Source: Afipia clevelandensis ATCC 49720 (GTDB taxonomy: Bacteria > Pseudomonadota > Alphaproteobacteria > Rhizobiales > Xanthobacteraceae). From it: DNA of 64,000 nt. Positions 57,372-64,000 of this stretch are shown piece after piece. The notes below the pieces were generated by a model, which did not search any database, was not told the DNA's origin, and saw only the letters and a list, made by a program, of their open reading frames with translations. Positions within the stretch are counted from its first letter, which is position 1; each line of letters opens with the position of its first letter. The position numbers and the translations under genes are program-made. The stretch is from assembly GCF_000336555.1 (NCBI RefSeq), contig NZ_KB375281.1, positions 3,026,926 through 3,090,925 on the forward strand. Direction: 5' to 3'.

Positions 57372-58064
57372 ATGTTCACACTGTTCCATCACCCGTTCTG
57401 TCCGCGGTCTCGCTTCGTGCGGCTGGCGCTCGGCGAGCACGGCCTCGACACCCGGCTCGTGGAAGAACTGGTGTGGGAACGCCGCGAAGCCTTTCTGATG
57501 CTGAACCCGGCGGGCGAAACGCCGGTGCTGATCGCCGAAGGCACGCCTGCGATGCCGGGGCCGAGCCTCGCCGCCGAATTCCTCGACGAAATCCATGGCG
57601 CGCCTTTGGGCGATCACCGCCTGCTGCCGCGCGCCATGAACGACCGCATCGAGGTGCGGCGGCTGATGTCGTGGTTCAACGACAAGTTCTTTGAAGAAGC
57701 CTCGGGCCCGCTGGTCACCGAACGCATCTACAAGCGCTTCATGAAGCCGGACCAGGGCGGCGGCCCGCCCTCGACCGACGTTCTGCGCGCAGCGAAGGCC
57801 AATGTGCGCTATCATCTGGCCTATATCGGCTGGCTGGCGCGGACCCGGAATTTCCTGGCCGGCGATCAGCTCACCTATGCCGACTTGGCCGCCGCAGCCC
57901 ATCTGTCGGCGCTGGACTATCTGGGCGATGTGCCATGGAACGAGGACGACGCAGCCAAGGCGTGGTACGTGCGGATCAAATCCCGCCCGTCGTTCCGTCC
58001 GCTCCTGAGCGAGTGGATGGCGGGCGTTCCGGCCTCGGCGCATTACGTGGATCTCGACTTCTGA
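57372..58064 (+). CDS. Glutathione S-transferase family protein
   Basis: A 230-residue GST with an N-terminal thioredoxin domain ([25 protein letters not shown]) and an all-helical C-terminal domain containing [19 protein letters not shown]. The first-strand HPFCPRSR has a Cys/Ser centre rather than the tyrosine of classical GSTs, like beta or omega types. The family sits near ubiquinone or FtsZ genes in several rhizobia, but no substrate can be named. Its stop overlaps the probable queG start. Confidence 0.88.
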   Translation: MFTLFHHPFCPRSRFVRLALGEHGLDTRLVEELVWERREAFLMLNPAGETPVLIAEGTPAMPGPSLAAEFLDEIHGAPLGDHRLLPRAMNDRIEVRRLMSWFNDKFFEEASGPLVTERIYKRFMKPDQGGGPPSTDVLRAAKANVRYHLAYIGWLARTRNFLAGDQLTYADLAAAAHLSALDYLGDVPWNEDDAAKAWYVRIKSRPSFRPLLSEWMAGVPASAHYVDLDF

Positions 58065-59248
58065 CCACGCCTCCCGATGCGGCTGCACTGAAGGCTGCGC
58101 TGGCGGCAGAAGCCCGCGCCAACGGCTTCAGCACCCTCGGCATCGCCGATCCCGCCGCCATCGACGGCGCGCGCGAACGGTTGCAGGCCTTTCTCGATGC
58201 CGGCGCGCACGGCGACATGGATTGGCTCGCCAATGAGCCCTCGCGCCGCGCCAGCCCGAAAGTGCTGTGGAGCGAGGTGCGCTCCGTCATCATGCTCGGG
58301 ATGAACTACGGACCGAATGAAAATCCGCTGGCGCTGCTCGAACAGACAACACGCGGCAACATCTCGGTCTATGCGCGCGGCGACGATTATCACGACCTGA
58401 TCAAGAAGCGCCTCAAGAGTGTGGCGCGCTGGCTGATCGCACAGGCCGGCGGCGATGTGAAAGTGTTCGTCGACACCGCCGCGGTGATGGAGAAGCCGCT
58501 GGCGCATGCCGCCGGTCTCGGCTGGCAGGGCAAGCACACCAACCTCGTCTCGCGCGAGTTCGGATCGTGGCTGTTCCTCGGCGCGATCTTCACCACCCTC
58601 GACCTGCCGCGCGACGATGCCGATGTGAATCATTGCGGCTCGTGCCAGGCCTGTCTCGACATCTGCCCAACCAATGCATTCCCCGCGCCGTATCGGCTGG
58701 ATGCGCGCAAGTGCATTTCGTATCTGACCATCGAGCACAAGGGCGCGATCCCGCGCGAGCATCGCGCGGCCATCGGCAACCGCATCTATGGCTGCGACGA
58801 TTGTCTGAGCGTGTGTCCATGGAACAAGTTTGCGCAGGAAGGCCATGAAGCGAAGCTCGCGGCACGCGATGAATTGCGTGCGCCTTCGCTCGCTGAATTG
58901 TCGCGGCTGGACGATGCGTCGTTCCGCGCGCTGTTCACCAAATCGCCGGTCAAGCGCATCGGCCGCGACCGATTCCTGCGCAATGTGCTGACGGCGATCG
59001 GCAACAGCGGCGATATCTCTCTGGCGCCGGAGGCGCGCCGCCTGCTCGATGATCCCAATCCGCTGGTGCGCGGTGCGGCGGTGTGGGCGCTGTCGCGGCT
59101 GCTTTCGGATCAGGAATTTTCCGAACTCGCCGCCGCGTCAACCGACCATGACGCCGATGTGCGGAACGAGTGGGAGATGGGACTGCATTCTTCCGGCAAC
59201 GTCGAGGGAGACTCCCTCTCCCCGCCTGCGGGGAGAGGGTTGGGGTGA
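58061..59248 (+). CDS. queG: Epoxyqueuosine reductase QueG, with repeat-derived C-terminus and unusual start
   Basis: QueG is a cobalamin-dependent iron-sulfur enzyme that reduces epoxyqueuosine to queuosine in tRNA. From a CTG at 58061 the protein has 395 residues. It shows VDTAAVMEK with general-acid Asp138, the ferredoxin motif [12 protein letters not shown] (Cys192, 195, 198, 202), [13 protein letters not shown] (Cys245, 248, 252), and HEAT-like C-terminal repeats. Where relatives have the initiating methionine this gene has CTG, overlapping the GST stop; the nearest in-frame alternative is a GTG at 58013. The last residues, about [11 protein letters not shown], are encoded by a family B repeat. 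Confidence 0.88.
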   Translation: MTTPPDAAALKAALAAEARANGFSTLGIADPAAIDGARERLQAFLDAGAHGDMDWLANEPSRRASPKVLWSEVRSVIMLGMNYGPNENPLALLEQTTRGNISVYARGDDYHDLIKKRLKSVARWLIAQAGGDVKVFVDTAAVMEKPLAHAAGLGWQGKHTNLVSREFGSWLFLGAIFTTLDLPRDDADVNHCGSCQACLDICPTNAFPAPYRLDARKCISYLTIEHKGAIPREHRAAIGNRIYGCDDCLSVCPWNKFAQEGHEAKLAARDELRAPSLAELSRLDDASFRALFTKSPVKRIGRDRFLRNVLTAIGNSGDISLAPEARRLLDDPNPLVRGAAVWALSRLLSDQEFSELAAASTDHDADVRNEWEMGLHSSGNVEGDSLSPPAGRGLG

Positions 59249-59330
59249 GGGGCAAAGCCCTGCACTCGATAAATGCCCCTCACCCGACATGCTGCGCATG
59301 TCGACCTCTCCCCGTAAACGGGGAGAGGTG
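59212..59330. repeat. GC-rich inverted repeat, family B, copy 2 (overlaps queG end)
   Basis: Nested palindromes cover about 120 bases. CCCTCTCCCCGC/GCGGGGAGAGGG lies at the left, GGGTGAGGGGC/GCCCCTCACCC spans the centre, CGACATGC/GCATGTCG follows, and CCTCTCCCCGT pairs with ACGGGGAGAGG at the right. The left part is translated as the end of queG and supplies its TGA. It lies between convergent genes. Confidence 0.8.
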
Positions 59331-59336
59331 AAACCA

Positions 59337-59807
59337 CTACCTCCCCAAGTGCCGCCGCATCTCCGGGCGCGCCTTGAGCGCCGCGCCCTGCTTGGCAACA
59401 ATCTTCGCGATGCGCTCCGGCGCGAAGTTCAGGTCGACAAAGGCCGGCGCAGTATTCGCCACCTCGTGATATTCAGCGATCAATCCGTCGCTCAGCGCCA
59501 TGATTGAAACACCTTCAAATATCGCCCGCGCGCCCTTCGCTTCCGGCAGCGTTGACGTGTAGCTGAACGTATAGCGCGCATAGAGCGTTTTGCCGTCGCT
59601 GACCGGATCGTGCATCACCCAGCGAAAATCCGTCGCCGTGCGATAGAACCAGTCGTCGATCATCTGCGCGATCTTTTCGCGCCCCGCGAACGCGCCGTAG
59701 AACACATCGTGATAAACGCCGTCCTCGGTGAATAGAGCCGCGAAGCTCTTGCCGTCGCGCTGCTCGACGGCGCGGCAGAAGTCCTGGAGAAGTTTTTCAG
59801 CCGGCAT
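59337..59807 (-). CDS. NTF2-like/SnoaL-type nuclear-transport-factor-fold protein
   Basis: A 156-residue protein of the NTF2-like superfamily, with an N-terminal helix pair (LLQDFCRAVEQRDGKSFAALFTEDGVYHD) and a curved sheet carrying YTFSYTSTLPEAKGARAIFEGVSIM. Members are isomerases, hydrolases, dehydratases or simple ligand-binding proteins; no catalytic assignment is possible. The ATG at 59807 has a perfect AGGAGGA site. It follows the alpha/beta hydrolase by 20 bases and is surely co-transcribed with it. Confidence 0.8.
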   Translation of the reverse strand: MPAEKLLQDFCRAVEQRDGKSFAALFTEDGVYHDVFYGAFAGREKIAQMIDDWFYRTATDFRWVMHDPVSDGKTLYARYTFSYTSTLPEAKGARAIFEGVSIMALSDGLIAEYHEVANTAPAFVDLNFAPERIAKIVAKQGAALKARPEMRRHLGR

Positions 59808-59827
59808 GACGTCCTCCTGACTGCTCG

Positions 59828-60628
59828 TTACCCGTTCGACAACTCGCCGACGGCGCCGATCATGCGCGCGATGTCCTGAGGCCGCGACAGCCGATGGTCG
59901 CCGTCCTGCACCAGCGTCAGCACCACGTCGTCGCTCGGCAGACAGTGCGTCAGCGCGAAGGCATGACGCCATGGCACGTCAGGGTCCTGCGCGCCCTGAA
60001 GGATTCGCACCGGGCACCCGACGTCGATGGTGCCGCCGAGCAAGAGATGGTTGCGGCCTTCCTCGATCAGGTTGCGGGTGATGGGATAGTCGCCGCCGTA
60101 CTCGGAGGGCCGCTGCCATACACCCGTGGTCATGATCTGGTCGCGGATCTCCGGCGAGAAACCTTTCCACATCAGCTCTTCGGTGAAGTCCGGCGCGGGC
60201 GCGATCAGCACAAGACCGGCGAGCGTCGCGCGCGACGCCGGGCGCTTTGCCAGCGCGCGCGCCAGCAGCAGCGCCATCCAGCCGCCCATGGATGAGCCGA
60301 CCACCACCTGCGGCCCCGCGCAAAAGGCATCGAACACCCTGAGGCTTTCCTCATGCCACTGTCCGATCGTGCCGTCGGCGAAACGGCCCGAGGACTCGCC
60401 GTGGCCGGAATAGTCGAACCGCACATAGGCGCGGCGCTGCGCCACGGCCCAGTCATCGAGCGCCTGCGCCTTGGTTCCCTTCATGTCGGAATTGAAGCCG
60501 CCGAGCCAGAACACGCCGGGGCGGTCGCCCTCGCGCTTGCGCACGGCGATGCGCCGTTTTGTTCCGCCCTCGCCAACCTCGATAAAGTCCGGCTCCGGCA
60601 ATGCGGAACCGCCTGATGGATTACTCAT
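59828..60628 (-). CDS. Alpha/beta hydrolase (ABHD10-like)
   Basis: The 266-residue protein has the alpha/beta hydrolase fold. The nucleophile elbow is GSSMGGW (Ser113), the oxyanion region is WLGGFNSDMKGTKA, the acid is probably in QGAQDPDVPW, and the catalytic His245 is in DGDHRLS. The FDYSGHGESSG region resembles mitochondrial ABHD10 thioesterase and other alphaproteobacterial homologues. Substrate unknown. It is the first gene of a two-gene minus-strand unit and divergent from infC. Confidence 0.85.
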   Translation of the reverse strand: MSNPSGGSALPEPDFIEVGEGGTKRRIAVRKREGDRPGVFWLGGFNSDMKGTKAQALDDWAVAQRRAYVRFDYSGHGESSGRFADGTIGQWHEESLRVFDAFCAGPQVVVGSSMGGWMALLLARALAKRPASRATLAGLVLIAPAPDFTEELMWKGFSPEIRDQIMTTGVWQRPSEYGGDYPITRNLIEEGRNHLLLGGTIDVGCPVRILQGAQDPDVPWRHAFALTHCLPSDDVVLTLVQDGDHRLSRPQDIARMIGAVGELSNG

Positions 60629-60713
60629 GAAAATTGCCCCGTTCCTAAACAGTTATGGCGGGCCGTCGCGCCGTCCGTCAACGCAACCGCTTGAGGAGAC
60701 GCGATTGTCGCGC

Positions 60714-60742
60714 TTGCGGAGCGGGCCATGGGCCTCTATGTG
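60714..60742 (+). promoter_or_regulatory. Candidate promoter for infC
   Basis: TTGCGG (60714-60719) and TATGTG (60737-60742) are separated by 17 bases in the 289-base gap between the hydrolase and infC. This would give a leader of about 170 bases. The -10 box is only fair. Confidence 0.35.
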
Positions 60743-60917
60743 GAGCGGGTCCCGACGAGCGCGCCGACGCCATTTGTCAGGCATTTTACGGTTTCATGGC
60801 TGATCCCGCCGATCCGCGGCAGCTTACGGAAAATGCCCCAGAAAGCCCGCGCGCGCTTGCCCGGCGGGCCTTAATCCTTCAAACTGATTGCCTTGTTCAC
60901 AACACTGGAGAGACCCC

Positions 60918-61457
60918 ATTCGCCGTCCTAACAGAGCTCCGGCTCCCGCCGCAAAAGACGGGCCGCGCATCAACGATGAAATCCGCAATCTTCAGATTCA
61001 GCTGATCGACCAGAACGGCACCAATGTCGGGACTGTCGAAACGGCGATTGCGGTGAAAATGGCGATGGAGGCGGGCATGGATCTCGTCGAAATCTCGCCG
61101 AACAACAATCCTCCCGTCTGCAAGATTATGGACTACGGGAAGTTCAAGTTTCAGGCCCAGAAGAAGGCCGCTGAAGCCCGTAAAAAGCAGAAGACCGTCG
61201 AAATCAAGGAGATCAAGCTCCGCCCGATGATCGATGATCACGACTATGACGTGAAAATGCGGGCGATGCTGCGGTTCTTCGAGGAAGGCGACAAGGTCAA
61301 GATCACGCTGCGCTATCGCGGCCGTGAAATGGCGCACCAGGAAATCGGCACCAAGCTGCTCGACAAGGTGAAGGCCGCTGTGGCCGATGTCGCCAAGGTC
61401 GAACAGGATGCCAAGTTCGAAGGCCGTCAGGTCGTCATGGTGCTGGCGCCGCGCTAA
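60918..61457 (+). CDS. infC: Translation initiation factor IF-3, with AUU start codon
   Basis: IF-3 prevents premature subunit joining and checks start-codon choice. The 179-residue protein begins at ATT (60918), read as methionine, giving [22 protein letters not shown] as in relatives; GGAGAGA precedes it. The N-domain ([23 protein letters not shown]) and C-domain (KIKEIKLRP-type and [19 protein letters not shown]) are both complete. An AUU start in infC is a known autoregulatory device, because IF-3 itself discriminates against such codons. A family A repeat follows the stop by 12 bases. Confidence 0.95.
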   Translation: MRRPNRAPAPAAKDGPRINDEIRNLQIQLIDQNGTNVGTVETAIAVKMAMEAGMDLVEISPNNNPPVCKIMDYGKFKFQAQKKAAEARKKQKTVEIKEIKLRPMIDDHDYDVKMRAMLRFFEEGDKVKITLRYRGREMAHQEIGTKLLDKVKAAVADVAKVEQDAKFEGRQVVMVLAPR

Positions 61458-61469
61458 TCCCGATTCCAC

Positions 61470-61550
61470 CGTCATTGCGAGCAAAGCGAAGCAATCCACT
61501 CTTATGAAATAAGCTGGATTGCTTCGTCGCTATCGCTCCTCGCAATGACG
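61470..61550. repeat. Dispersed palindromic repeat, family A, copy 4
   Basis: An 81-base copy with terminal arms CGTCATTGCGAG and CTCGCAATGACG (the left side reads GAGCAAAGCGAAG, one change) and inner arms GAAGCAATCCA and TGGATTGCTTC. It lies between infC and its terminator, so it is probably transcribed in the infC 3' region. Confidence 0.9.
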
Positions 61551-61559
61551 CACTTCAAT

Positions 61560-61590
61560 AAAAAGGCGCTGCGGTTGCAGCGCCTTTTTT
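61560..61590. terminator. Bidirectional intrinsic terminator between infC and secreted protein gene
   Basis: A 13-pair stem (AAAAAGGCGCTGC with GCAGCGCCTTTTT) around GGTT carries T-runs on both strands. It can end infC mRNA on the plus strand and the converging secreted-protein gene on the minus strand. Confidence 0.92.
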
Positions 61591-61612
61591 ATTTGAAGAC
61601 TTCGCAACTGCC

Positions 61613-62032
61613 TTACGCGCGGGTCGCTTCCCAGCGGCCTGAGCATGAGGTGCTCGCGGATTTGCCGCTCCACTGGCCGGAGCCGGAATTGGCCGAGAGC
61701 TTGCCGCTGCCGCTGGCCTTCTGGTCGCCGCGCGCGATGGTGACGCTGACCGCGCCGGCATCGCCGACATGGCCGGAAATATCGAAGCTGCCGTCACCGG
61801 AATAGCTGACCCGGCCACCCTCGACCTTCACGGGATAGCTGTAGGCCGGATCGCAATTGCCGGACTGGGTGATGATGGTGACGCGCCACGCGCCATCGAA
61901 CGCCGACCCGGCGCGGGCCGTGGTGGCCAGCATGATGACCGCCGTCAGCATGGCTGCGGCGAACGCCGCAAGGGCGAACAGGCGGAGAGCCGGATTTTCG
62001 GAAACAGCAATTGTCTTGGCGCGCGCGGCCAT
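61613..62032 (-). CDS. Hypothetical secreted protein, tandem paralogue 1
   Basis: A 139-residue protein with an N-terminal export segment (about 17-41, LFALAAFAAAMLTAVIML then ARAGS). The mature part begins FDGAWRVTIITQSGNCDPAYSYPVKV and ends SGQWSGKSASTSCSGRWEATRA. Two cysteines (in GNCD and TSCSG) probably form a disulfide. It shares this whole plan with the next gene upstream. No known family is recognised; the repeated small Gly/Ser-rich strands suggest a compact beta structure. GAGGGA precedes the ATG at 62032. Confidence 0.8.
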   Translation of the reverse strand: MAARAKTIAVSENPALRLFALAAFAAAMLTAVIMLATTARAGSAFDGAWRVTIITQSGNCDPAYSYPVKVEGGRVSYSGDGSFDISGHVGDAGAVSVTIARGDQKASGSGKLSANSGSGQWSGKSASTSCSGRWEATRA

Positions 62033-62151
62033 CTCGATCCCTCACATGTGGTGGGTGCTGATCAAGATATAGGCAGATTGTGGCAAGACTTCTAGTGCGA
62101 CGCAGCAATGGCTGACTATTTTTGAGAATATCTAATAAGTTCAATCATATA

Positions 62152-62532
62152 TTACCTGTGCGCTTCCCAGCGCCCGCTGCACCGGGCGCCATTCAGGAGG
62201 CCGCTCCAGCGTCCCGAGCCGGACGCCCCGGACAGCCGCCCGCTGGCCCGGCCGGAGGAGCCGCCGCTCGAGATGGCGACGCTCACGACGCCGTTTCCGC
62301 CGATCCGCCCGCTGATCGTGGCCCCGCCGGTGGAGACCAGCCGGCCGCGGCTGACCTGGAGCGGAAAGCTGTAAGCCGCATCGCAGTTGCCGGACTGGGT
62401 GACGATAATGACGGTCCAGGGACCGTCGAACGAGGCGGCGTGGACGGGAGAACCGGCGAACAGGACTGCGGCCGCCAGGGCAAGGAGGGCCGACCGTTTC
62501 AGGACGCTAAGTGTCGTGATGCTGAGGGTCAT
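62152..62532 (-). CDS. Hypothetical secreted protein, tandem paralogue 2
   Basis: A 126-residue protein with a signal peptide ending SPVHA (about 31). Its mature part FDGPWTVIIVTQSGNCDAAYSFPLQVSRGRL through SGSGRWSGLLNGARCSGRWEAHR aligns along its length with the following paralogue, including both cysteines. The start at 62532 is chosen over a longer reading to 62616 because it places the signal peptide first. The pair lies 119 bases apart on the same strand and arose by tandem duplication. Function unknown. Confidence 0.8.
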   Translation of the reverse strand: MTLSITTLSVLKRSALLALAAAVLFAGSPVHAASFDGPWTVIIVTQSGNCDAAYSFPLQVSRGRLVSTGGATISGRIGGNGVVSVAISSGGSSGRASGRLSGASGSGRWSGLLNGARCSGRWEAHR

Positions 62533-62609
62533 GGGACTGGCTTTCCGGTGGGAGCACTTTGCGGATAGTCGCCGAAGCAGTTCCTCACGTTCAAGGGCGC
62601 CGTTAATCG

Positions 62610-62638
62610 TTGCCAATTCCCCGTTCCTCTGCCATAAG
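62610..62638 (+). promoter_or_regulatory. Candidate promoter for rpmI-rplT
   Basis: TTGCCA (62610-62615) and CATAAG (62633-62638) are separated by 17 bases. Transcripts from here would carry a leader of about 155 bases ending in the terminator-like hairpin at 62753. Confidence 0.4.
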
Positions 62639-62752
62639 CCGAGCCTTCGCCGCCCGGCTGATCAAGGGCTGCCGTGGCGACGTCAATGCCGATTTTCTCC
62701 ACTCGGGATTAAATCGAGCATTATCAACGCTCTAACGAGCATTTCAGCCGCG

Positions 62753-62776
62753 AAAGCGCCCCTCGGGCGCTTTTTT
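62753..62776 (+). terminator. Terminator-like hairpin in the rpmI leader (possible attenuator)
   Basis: A nine-pair stem (AAAGCGCCC with GGGCGCTTT) around CTC is followed by a T-run to 62776, only 22 bases before the rpmI start. The upstream infC transcript already has its own terminator. An alternative TTTC/GAAA pairing (62742-62745 with 62752-62755) would disrupt the stem. Attenuation of the ribosomal-protein operon is inferred. Confidence 0.7.
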
Positions 62777-62798
62777 CCGTGGCCAGTAGGAGAGCCAA

Positions 62799-62999
62799 AT
62801 GCCCAAGCTGAAGACCAAATCGGGCGCCAAAAAGCGCTTCAAAGTGACCGGCACCGGAAAAGTGGTGTCCGCCCATGCAGGCAAGCGCCACGGCATGATC
62901 AAGCGGACCAAGAAGCAGATTCGCCAGCTCCGTGGCACGCGGATCCTGTTCAAGACCGACGGCGACAACGTCAAGAAGTACTTCTTGCCGAACGCCTAA
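62799..62999 (+). CDS. rpmI: 50S ribosomal protein L35
   Basis: A complete 66-residue L35 with the invariant start [21 protein letters not shown] and a basic C-terminus KKYFLPNA. It binds 23S rRNA. The ribosome site AGGAGAG is well placed. It is co-transcribed with rplT 65 bases downstream. It lies immediately behind the terminator-like hairpin described at 62753. Confidence 0.97.
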   Translation: MPKLKTKSGAKKRFKVTGTGKVVSAHAGKRHGMIKRTKKQIRQLRGTRILFKTDGDNVKKYFLPNA

Positions 63000-63064
63000 G
63001 CGGTTCACCGGGCCGCCCTCGCGCGGCCACCTGTTTTCACTTTTCCAGTTGAAGGACATGCATC

Positions 63065-63424
63065 ATGTCTCGCGTTAAACGCGGCGTTACAGCTCACGCC
63101 AAGCACAAGAAAGTCTACGACGCCGCCAAGGGATTCCGTGGCCGCCGCAAGAACACCATCCGCGCTGCGAAGGCCGCCGTCGACAAGGCCGGCCAGTACG
63201 CGTTCATCGGCCGCAAGCTGAAGAAGCGCAACTTCCGCGCGCTCTGGATCCAGCGCATCAACGCTGCCGTCCGTCCGTTCGGCATGACCTACAGCCGATT
63301 TATCAACGGCCTCGCCAAGTCGGGCGTGGTTGTGGATCGCAAGGTGCTGTCGGATCTGGCTATCAACGAGCCGGCGGCATTCCAGGCGATCGCTGAAAAG
63401 GCCAAGGCCGCGCTCGCGGCCTAA
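63065..63424 (+). CDS. rplT: 50S ribosomal protein L20
   Basis: L20 is an early 50S assembly protein and, in other bacteria, represses its own operon by binding the mRNA leader. The 119-residue protein starts [30 protein letters not shown] and has the conserved [24 protein letters not shown]. It is complete. The rpmI-rplT-pheS order is the common bacterial one. Confidence 0.97.
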   Translation: MSRVKRGVTAHAKHKKVYDAAKGFRGRRKNTIRAAKAAVDKAGQYAFIGRKLKKRNFRALWIQRINAAVRPFGMTYSRFINGLAKSGVVVDRKVLSDLAINEPAAFQAIAEKAKAALAA

Positions 63425-63457
63425 GTCTTGCCCCTCTTGAACGAGGCCGATGCGACC

Positions 63458-63531
63458 GGGGCGTAAACCGCCCCGCTCCGTTCGGCTGGGCTGATCGCAC
63501 CCCGCCGGACGGTTTTGATGAAACCGTTCCG
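63458..63531 (+). promoter_or_regulatory. Hairpins in the pheS leader
   Basis: GGGGCG-TAAAC-CGCCCC forms a hairpin at 63458-63474. A second stem pairs CGGACGGTTT (63506-63515) with AAACCGTTCCG (63521-63531) with one bulged base, ending 12 bases before the pheS start. Neither has a T-run. They may end rplT mRNA or influence pheS translation. Confidence 0.4.
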
Positions 63532-63543
63532 ATGGGGCTTTGC

Positions 63544-64000
63544 ATGTCTGATCTCGCCCGACTTGAATCCGAAATCCTCGATGCCATCGCTGCAGCTTCC
63601 GATGAAGCCGCGCTTGAGGCCGTGCGCGTCGGCGCGCTCGGCAAAAAGGGCTCGATCTCCGCGCTGCTCTCAACGCTCGGCAAGATGTCGTCGGACGAGC
63701 GCAAGACCGAAGGCGCGAAGATCAATCTCGCCAAGGACAAGGTCACCGAAGCACTCGGCGCGCGCCGCGACATTCTCAAGAATGCCGCGCTCGATGCACG
63801 GCTTGCATCCGAGACCATCGACGTCACGCTGCCGACCCGCGAGACACCCGCCGAGCAGGGCCGCATCCATCCGCTCTCGCAGGTCTGGGACGAACTCGTC
63901 GCCATCTTCGCCGACATGGGATTCTCGGTGGCGGAAGGTCCGGACATCGAGACCGACGATTACAACTTCACCAAGCTGAATTTCCCGGAAGGCCATCCGG
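63544..64000 (+). CDS. pheS: Phenylalanyl-tRNA synthetase alpha subunit, N-terminal part, cut by window edge
   Basis: PheS is the catalytic subunit of the alpha2-beta2 enzyme that charges tRNA-Phe. The visible 152 residues begin [21 protein letters not shown], the N-terminal coiled coil that contacts t[26 protein letters not shown] and the start of the class II catalytic domain ([34 protein letters not shown]) follow. The ATG at 63544 has a GGGG-containing upstream site. The frame remains open to the end of the window. Confidence 0.95.
   Translation, partial: MSDLARLESEILDAIAAASDEAALEAVRVGALGKKGSISALLSTLGKMSSDERKTEGAKINLAKDKVTEALGARRDILKNAALDARLASETIDVTLPTRETPAEQGRIHPLSQVWDELVAIFADMGFSVAEGPDIETDDYNFTKLNFPEGHP

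Overview
This 64 kb window is a high-GC chromosomal segment from an alphaproteobacterium, most likely Hyphomicrobiales of the Bradyrhizobium/Afipia/Rhodopseudomonas/Nitrobacter group (Nitrobacteraceae). The inference rests on the gene order mdh-sucCDAB-lpd, on ptsN/hpf/rpoN/lptB/lptA/lptC, on a ROSE-type RNA thermometer before a small heat-shock gene, on a Rhizobiales ybhL-like leader, and on several rhizobial-looking palindromic repeats. No phage, insertion sequence or CRISPR array was seen. Nearly all of it is conserved core genome.

Layout. 1-1.6 kb: the 5' end of atpH, a 733-base spacer with a cluster of perfect palindromes, and a small RlpA-like protein. 1.6-6.1 kb: priA and xerC (divergent), a DUF4337 membrane protein and a second membrane protein. 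6.1-15.9 kb: one long minus-strand TCA-cycle block transcribed mdh, sucC, sucD, sucA, sucB, SDR, lpdA, membrane protein, with hairpins between mdh/sucC and sucA/sucB. 16-25 kb: zapE, thpR, a TesA-like esterase divergent from a YbbA/YbbP-type ABC exporter pair, a Bax-inhibitor-1 (YbhL) gene with a structured leader, GNAT, DUF2794, an orphan terminator, and DUF1223. 25-34 kb: acnA divergent from ccmABCD-ccmG, a secreted helix-hairpin-helix protein, yciB-ftsY and an RluA-type pseudouridine synthase. 34-39 kb: aroA-cmk-rpsA, an acidic FYDLN protein and tRNA-Ala(GGC) followed by a long palindrome and a GIY-YIG gene.

40-47 kb: a family III CoA-transferase; a ugp glycerol-3-phosphate-type ABC operon (ugpB, an inserted VOC gene, ugpA, ugpE, ugpC); and an RpoH-type promoter, ROSE thermometer, hsp20 and DUF1150 unit. 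47-53 kb: ptsN, hpf, rpoN, lptB, lptA, lptC, rnd, the nitrogen-PTS/sigma-54/LPS-transport neighbourhood. 53-60.6 kb: DUF930, an Omp25-like barrel, tRNA-Leu(CAG), an NDUFA9-like reductase, uppP, GST, queG, an NTF2-like protein and an alpha/beta hydrolase. 60.9-64 kb: infC with an AUU start, two tandem secreted paralogues, rpmI-rplT behind a terminator-like hairpin, and the start of pheS.

The most informative non-coding signals are the hsp20 thermometer with its heat-shock promoter, the palindrome cluster before rlpA, the ybhL-like leader, the orphan terminator near 24.39 kb, the terminator hairpin just before rpmI, and two families of dispersed inverted repeats. Copies of the repeats supply the last codons of a pseudouridine synthase gene and of queG. 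I did not find a clearly new multi-gene system; the novelty here is mostly regulatory RNA and repeat biology. All family and motif assignments come from reading the sequence, without database searches.
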